From: Cyanobacteria bacterium UBA1186
GTDB taxonomy: Bacteria > Cyanobacteriota > Vampirovibrionia > Gastranaerophilales > Gastranaerophilaceae
Length of the DNA: 7,884 nucleotides
Assembly: GCA_002309875.1 (NCBI GenBank)
Contig: DBYM01000030.1
Span: forward strand, 1,244-9,127
Direction: 5' to 3'
Below, piece after piece: positions 5,595 through 7,884 of the stretch; position 1 is the first letter of the stretch; each line of letters starts with the position of its first letter. Under the pieces are notes generated by a model. The model did not search any database and had not been told where the DNA came from. It saw only the letters and a list, made by a program, of their open reading frames with translations. The translations under genes and the position numbers were made by a program.

Positions 5595-6762
5595 GTTGTA
5601 TAAGTTTTTCTTTTATTTCGTAATAAGGCTTTGTTCCGACTATCTTTTCCCCGTTAATTAACATTGTCGGAGTTGCATGTACATCAAGTTCCGCAGCACG
5701 TTCAATATCTCTGTTCAGATGTGCTTTGGTATCGTCGGAATAAAAGTCTTTTATGAATTTATCCGTATCAAAGCCCAATTGCTCTGCATACTTAAGCATT
5801 TCGTCCATATTCTGCGGGTGATTTTCGTATAATAACGAACTCATACCCCAATAATTTCCCTGTCTTCCGGCAGCGATTGCGCCTCTTGACATAAAGCATG
5901 CTTTCGGGTGCATGCTGCTTGCCATATAACGGTTGCATTCACTATCAAACGGCATATTCCTGTGTATGATATAAACATTCTTAAATTCTGCCGCAGCCTG
6001 ATGCATCATAATATTATTTATGTAGCAGTGCGGGCATACATAATCGGAATAAACTTCGACGACAACGTTGCCTTCAGGATTTCCCAAAACATTACCGCTG
6101 ACTCTGAAAGGATTATATTTGATTTTTCTGTATTTCATTATAGATTTTATCTTTTTATAATTTGGGACAAAGTTTAATGTAGTTTCGCTGTATGCAAGAA
6201 AACTTCCGCATAACAGAACAAGTGCAATAAAGATTGCCGTATATTTTTTTGCTCCTGCCACAAAGTCGGAAAAAGTGGTTTTGAAGGCTTCGGCAAGATT
6301 TTTTAAATTTCCCTTGCACGCAACAAGAGCAATGAATAAATCTATAAAGTATGTTGCAAGGCAGAGGATACAGAGTTTGTGTATAACATTCAGACTTATT
6401 CCTGCGAGAATCATTGAAATACAGAAAGAAATTGTTCCCAAAAAGGTTATATAAGCCTTAGGCTCTTTAAAAACCTCAAGTATATTGAGGAATTTTATCT
6501 TTTTAAGTGTATCAACAAAGGTTAAAAACAGAATTGTTAAATACAAAAATATACCCCAATATGCAAGCGGAATACCTAAAAATATTGCATAAGGAGTTTT
6601 TGCGACACCGTCACAGTCAATAAATTCATTTATGGTGCAAAAACTTGAGAGTGCATATTTGTTGTAATTTGCATCGTAATAAATCATGGCGAGTTTAACG
6701 GACAAAATCAGCCCGAGAATAGCCAATAACTGAATGAACAGGTTTCTCTTATCTTTAAACAT
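5575..6762 (-). CDS. VKOR-DsbA fusion: membrane quinone-linked thiol oxidase with thioredoxin-fold domain
   Basis: This 395-residue inner-membrane enzyme forms disulfides in exported proteins and passes the electrons to quinone, replacing a DsbA/DsbB pair. The VKOR part has four predicted membrane segments (about 10-29, 58-83, 104-124, 128-148), the loop cysteines C42 and C50, the GIPLAYWG segment (63-70) and the quinone-proximal C131-x2-C134. A fifth segment (about 174-191) leads to a periplasmic DsbA-like domain with the active site C243-P-H-C246 and the cis-proline in ATPT (P365). C276 and C289 (DSEC, HPKAC) form the extra pair common in VKOR-linked domains. An AGGAAG Shine-Dalgarno five bases upstream fixes the start. 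The gene is first in a likely transcript with queH. All catalytic cysteines are present. Confidence 0.94.
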   Translation of the reverse strand: MFKDKRNLFIQLLAILGLILSVKLAMIYYDANYNKYALSSFCTINEFIDCDGVAKTPYAIFLGIPLAYWGIFLYLTILFLTFVDTLKKIKFLNILEVFKEPKAYITFLGTISFCISMILAGISLNVIHKLCILCLATYFIDLFIALVACKGNLKNLAEAFKTTFSDFVAGAKKYTAIFIALVLLCGSFLAYSETTLNFVPNYKKIKSIMKYRKIKYNPFRVSGNVLGNPEGNVVVEVYSDYVCPHCYINNIMMHQAAAEFKNVYIIHRNMPFDSECNRYMASSMHPKACFMSRGAIAAGRQGNYWGMSSLLYENHPQNMDEMLKYAEQLGFDTDKFIKDFYSDDTKAHLNRDIERAAELDVHATPTMLINGEKIVGTKPYYEIKEKLIQHGARKK

Positions 6763-6790
6763 AAAAACTTCCTTATTAATCTACTTACTA

Positions 6791-6819
6791 ATATTAATAT
6801 ACAAATATAGATGTTTCAA
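6791..6819 (-). promoter_or_regulatory. Putative promoter of the VKOR-DsbA gene
   Basis: On the complement, TTGAAA (6814-6819) and TAATAT (6791-6796) are 17 bases apart. The implied start is about 22 bases before the ATG, so the leader keeps the AGGAAG site. The surroundings are very A+T-rich, so other -10 placements such as TATATT are possible. Four GGGGTAAA repeats lie just upstream of the -35. Confidence 0.5.
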
Positions 6820-6837
6820 TAATAAAAATGCCAAGCG

Positions 6838-6885
6838 GGGGTAAATATATAGGGGTAAATCAAAGGGGTAAACAGAAGGGGTAAA
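6838..6885. repeat. Four direct GGGGTAAA repeats with 13-14 base period
   Basis: GGGGTAAA occurs at 6838-6845, 6852-6859, 6865-6872 and 6878-6885, with start-to-start spacing of 14, 13 and 13 bases. The linkers are A/T-rich with varied sequence. The block fills much of the 151-base gap between the GNAT-like gene and the VKOR-DsbA gene, 19 bases upstream of the latter's predicted -35. The plus strand carries four G4 runs. Confidence 0.9.
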
Positions 6886-6913
6886 TAAACCGTATTAGTA
6901 AAAAAGGTTCAGT

Positions 6914-7813
6914 TTAAAATAGAATAGGTTGGGTTTTAATATAATTTATCCATTGTTCGGCAGAAGCCTTATCCAAAAACATATTTGGCTCATAGTCTAA
7001 TGTTTTTCCGCCTTTTTTGTAATAATCATTCAGAAAATTTTCTAATGTTCCCGAGTAATCAATAAGTTTTTCACCGTTTTGATAACAAAATCGTATAAAT
7101 TTTTTGTTGTAAGACTTATTTTTTCCGTTTATATCAGATAATGTGCCAATAACTTTTTTCATGTCTTCTGCCGCTACAAAATTCGGACTTAAACGAAATC
7201 CCATATTGTAATGAAAAGGAAATGAATTCCCTTCGGCAACAATCATAATATTATCCATTTTTTCCTGAAGCATTCTTTCAATTCTTAATTGATGAAGTCT
7301 TATACCTATTCCTTCGTAATCGTTATTCCCGTATGATCTCATGTAGGATTGGACTCTTTCATACAGTTCGCCGTCAATATTAATAAGTTCAAACTTAGGG
7401 CTGATTATATTGTTTTCTCTGTCAAGATAGAAGTATATATCTCCGACTTTTTTAAAAGCATTATCATTAATTTTTATCTCTCCGGCTTTATCTTTTACCA
7501 TGATTACGTATTTTTCTTCTCCCGCTTCTTCTGTTTCGACCCCGGCAACAAAAGCCTCTACCGGTTTTTTCGTCTTTTTGTCAATAATTGTTGTAATTCT
7601 GCATTTGTTTTCATCAACGTTTTTTACAGGTCTGAATTCTTCCGAAAAGAGTTTTTTAATAGTTTTTGATTTTATACCGGAGGTTGAATGTTGTTTTTCA
7701 AAAACATCGGTTACAGGTTGTTTTTCAAGTGCAGAGCCTCTCCTCCCCAAAATTTTTTTAATTTCCGGAATAAATTTTTGAAAAATATTTGGTCTGATTT
7801 CATTTATCTGCAT
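6914..7813 (-). CDS. Protein of unknown function with a GNAT-like segment
   Basis: The product has 299 residues, with no signal peptide or membrane segment. The best clue is residues about 157-207. SYMRSYGNNDYEGIGIRLHQ resembles the acetyl-CoA phosphate-binding turn and helix of GCN5-related acetyltransferases, and IMIVAEGNSFPFHYNMGFR resembles their C-terminal 'A...N..A..FY...GF' motif. The N-terminal 65 residues are basic and probably loosely folded. Residues 70-145 look beta-rich, with alternating strands such as KYVIMVKDKAGEIKIN. The opening MQINEIRPN and this layout recall proteins I associate with Gastranaerophilales genomes; that memory is not checked. The substrate is unknown and activity is unproven. 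The ATG has a modest AGGGA six bases upstream. No clear terminator follows the gene. Confidence 0.8.
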   Translation of the reverse strand: MQINEIRPNIFQKFIPEIKKILGRRGSALEKQPVTDVFEKQHSTSGIKSKTIKKLFSEEFRPVKNVDENKCRITTIIDKKTKKPVEAFVAGVETEEAGEEKYVIMVKDKAGEIKINDNAFKKVGDIYFYLDRENNIISPKFELINIDGELYERVQSYMRSYGNNDYEGIGIRLHQLRIERMLQEKMDNIMIVAEGNSFPFHYNMGFRLSPNFVAAEDMKKVIGTLSDINGKNKSYNKKFIRFCYQNGEKLIDYSGTLENFLNDYYKKGGKTLDYEPNMFLDKASAEQWINYIKTQPILF

Positions 7814-7842
7814 AACTAATCCCTAAAAACATAAAACTCCTG

Positions 7843-7884
7843 AAAAAAAATTGTGCTATCTTGCCCGTGCCACTGCTCGGTGCG
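7843..7884 (-). ncRNA. Possible 3' end of a structured RNA (SRP RNA candidate), cut by window edge
   Basis: On the complement, the sequence from 7884 ends in GGGCAAGATAGCAC (7853-7866), then AA and eight T residues (7843-7850). The T-run looks like an intrinsic terminator tail, but no matching stem exists inside the window, so the partner arm should lie further upstream, outside. An arm of this kind, with GUGGCACGGGC just before it, resembles the closing 3' strand of small bacterial SRP RNA. The region is more G+C-rich than its surroundings, as RNA genes in AT-rich genomes tend to be. The identification is tentative. The same bases are open in two minus-strand reading frames, so the end of an upstream protein gene is an alternative. 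Confidence 0.3.

Noticed and set aside
6838..6885. The GGGGTAAA array as a CRISPR array.
   Set aside because: Units of eight bases and spacers of five or six bases are far too short, and no cas gene is present.
7799..7832. A ten-codon minus-strand ORF starting at 7832 with AGGAG four bases upstream, overlapping the start of the GNAT-like gene in another frame.
   Set aside because: It could be a leader peptide, but it is very short, its Shine-Dalgarno spacing is tight, and the same frame is open further upstream, so it may be chance or the end of a longer ORF.
7799..7884. Open minus-strand frame running in from the right edge and ending in TGA at 7799-7801, as if the C terminus of an upstream protein gene.
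   Set aside because: A stretch of 28 open codons is not rare by chance and it would run through a T8 tract (Phe-Phe-Phe). An RNA 3' end explains the T-run better, though this is not settled.

Overview
The window is AT-rich and compact. It holds ten protein genes, one of them cut by the left edge, and possibly the end of a structural RNA gene at the right edge. The gene set suggests an anaerobic, diderm, non-photosynthetic relative of cyanobacteria, of the gut Gastranaerophilales/Melainabacteria type. The grounds are an OmpH/Skp-type periplasmic chaperone (outer membrane), a reverse rubrerythrin and an Nfn-type flavoprotein subunit (anaerobic redox metabolism), a VKOR-DsbA fusion and Mini-ribonuclease III (both common in the cyanobacterial lineage), and a lineage-style protein with a GNAT-like core. 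This placement is inference; no rRNA or other taxonomic marker is present.

Left part (1-1535). A skp/ompH-like gene leaves to the left on the minus strand. Two plus-strand genes diverge from it: an exported, beta-rich protein of unknown function (334-1071) and an FtsB/DivIC-like division protein (1101-1535). The division gene meets Mini-RNase III tail to tail with overlapping stop codons.

Middle part (1532-4152, minus strand). Mini-RNase III, reverse rubrerythrin, adenylosuccinate synthetase (purA) and a 66-residue four-cysteine protein lie in a row, separated by short gaps. In three successive gaps a hairpin follows the upstream gene, and the best -35 box for the next gene falls wholly or partly in its loop. 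The Mini-RNase III and FtsB-like genes look leaderless: a good -10 box ends exactly six bases before the ATG, with no Shine-Dalgarno.

Right part (4169-7813, minus strand). In transcription order these are a 299-residue protein with a GNAT-like segment, a 151-base gap carrying four GGGGTAAA direct repeats, a VKOR-DsbA fusion overlapping queH by 20 bases, and an NfnA-type flavoprotein that forms a likely operon with the four-cysteine protein. The last 42 bases resemble the 3' arm and U-tract of a structured RNA, possibly SRP RNA, whose partner arm would lie outside the window.

Functionally the window joins housekeeping (division, rRNA processing, AMP synthesis, queuosine) with thiol, peroxide and flavin redox chemistry. 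I see no mobile element, CRISPR array, tRNA or defence cassette, and no compelling undescribed multi-gene system. The most distinctive signals are the regulatory architecture, the GGGGTAAA repeats and the right-edge RNA candidate. No gene-free stretch exceeds 300 bases; the longest is 6763-6913.
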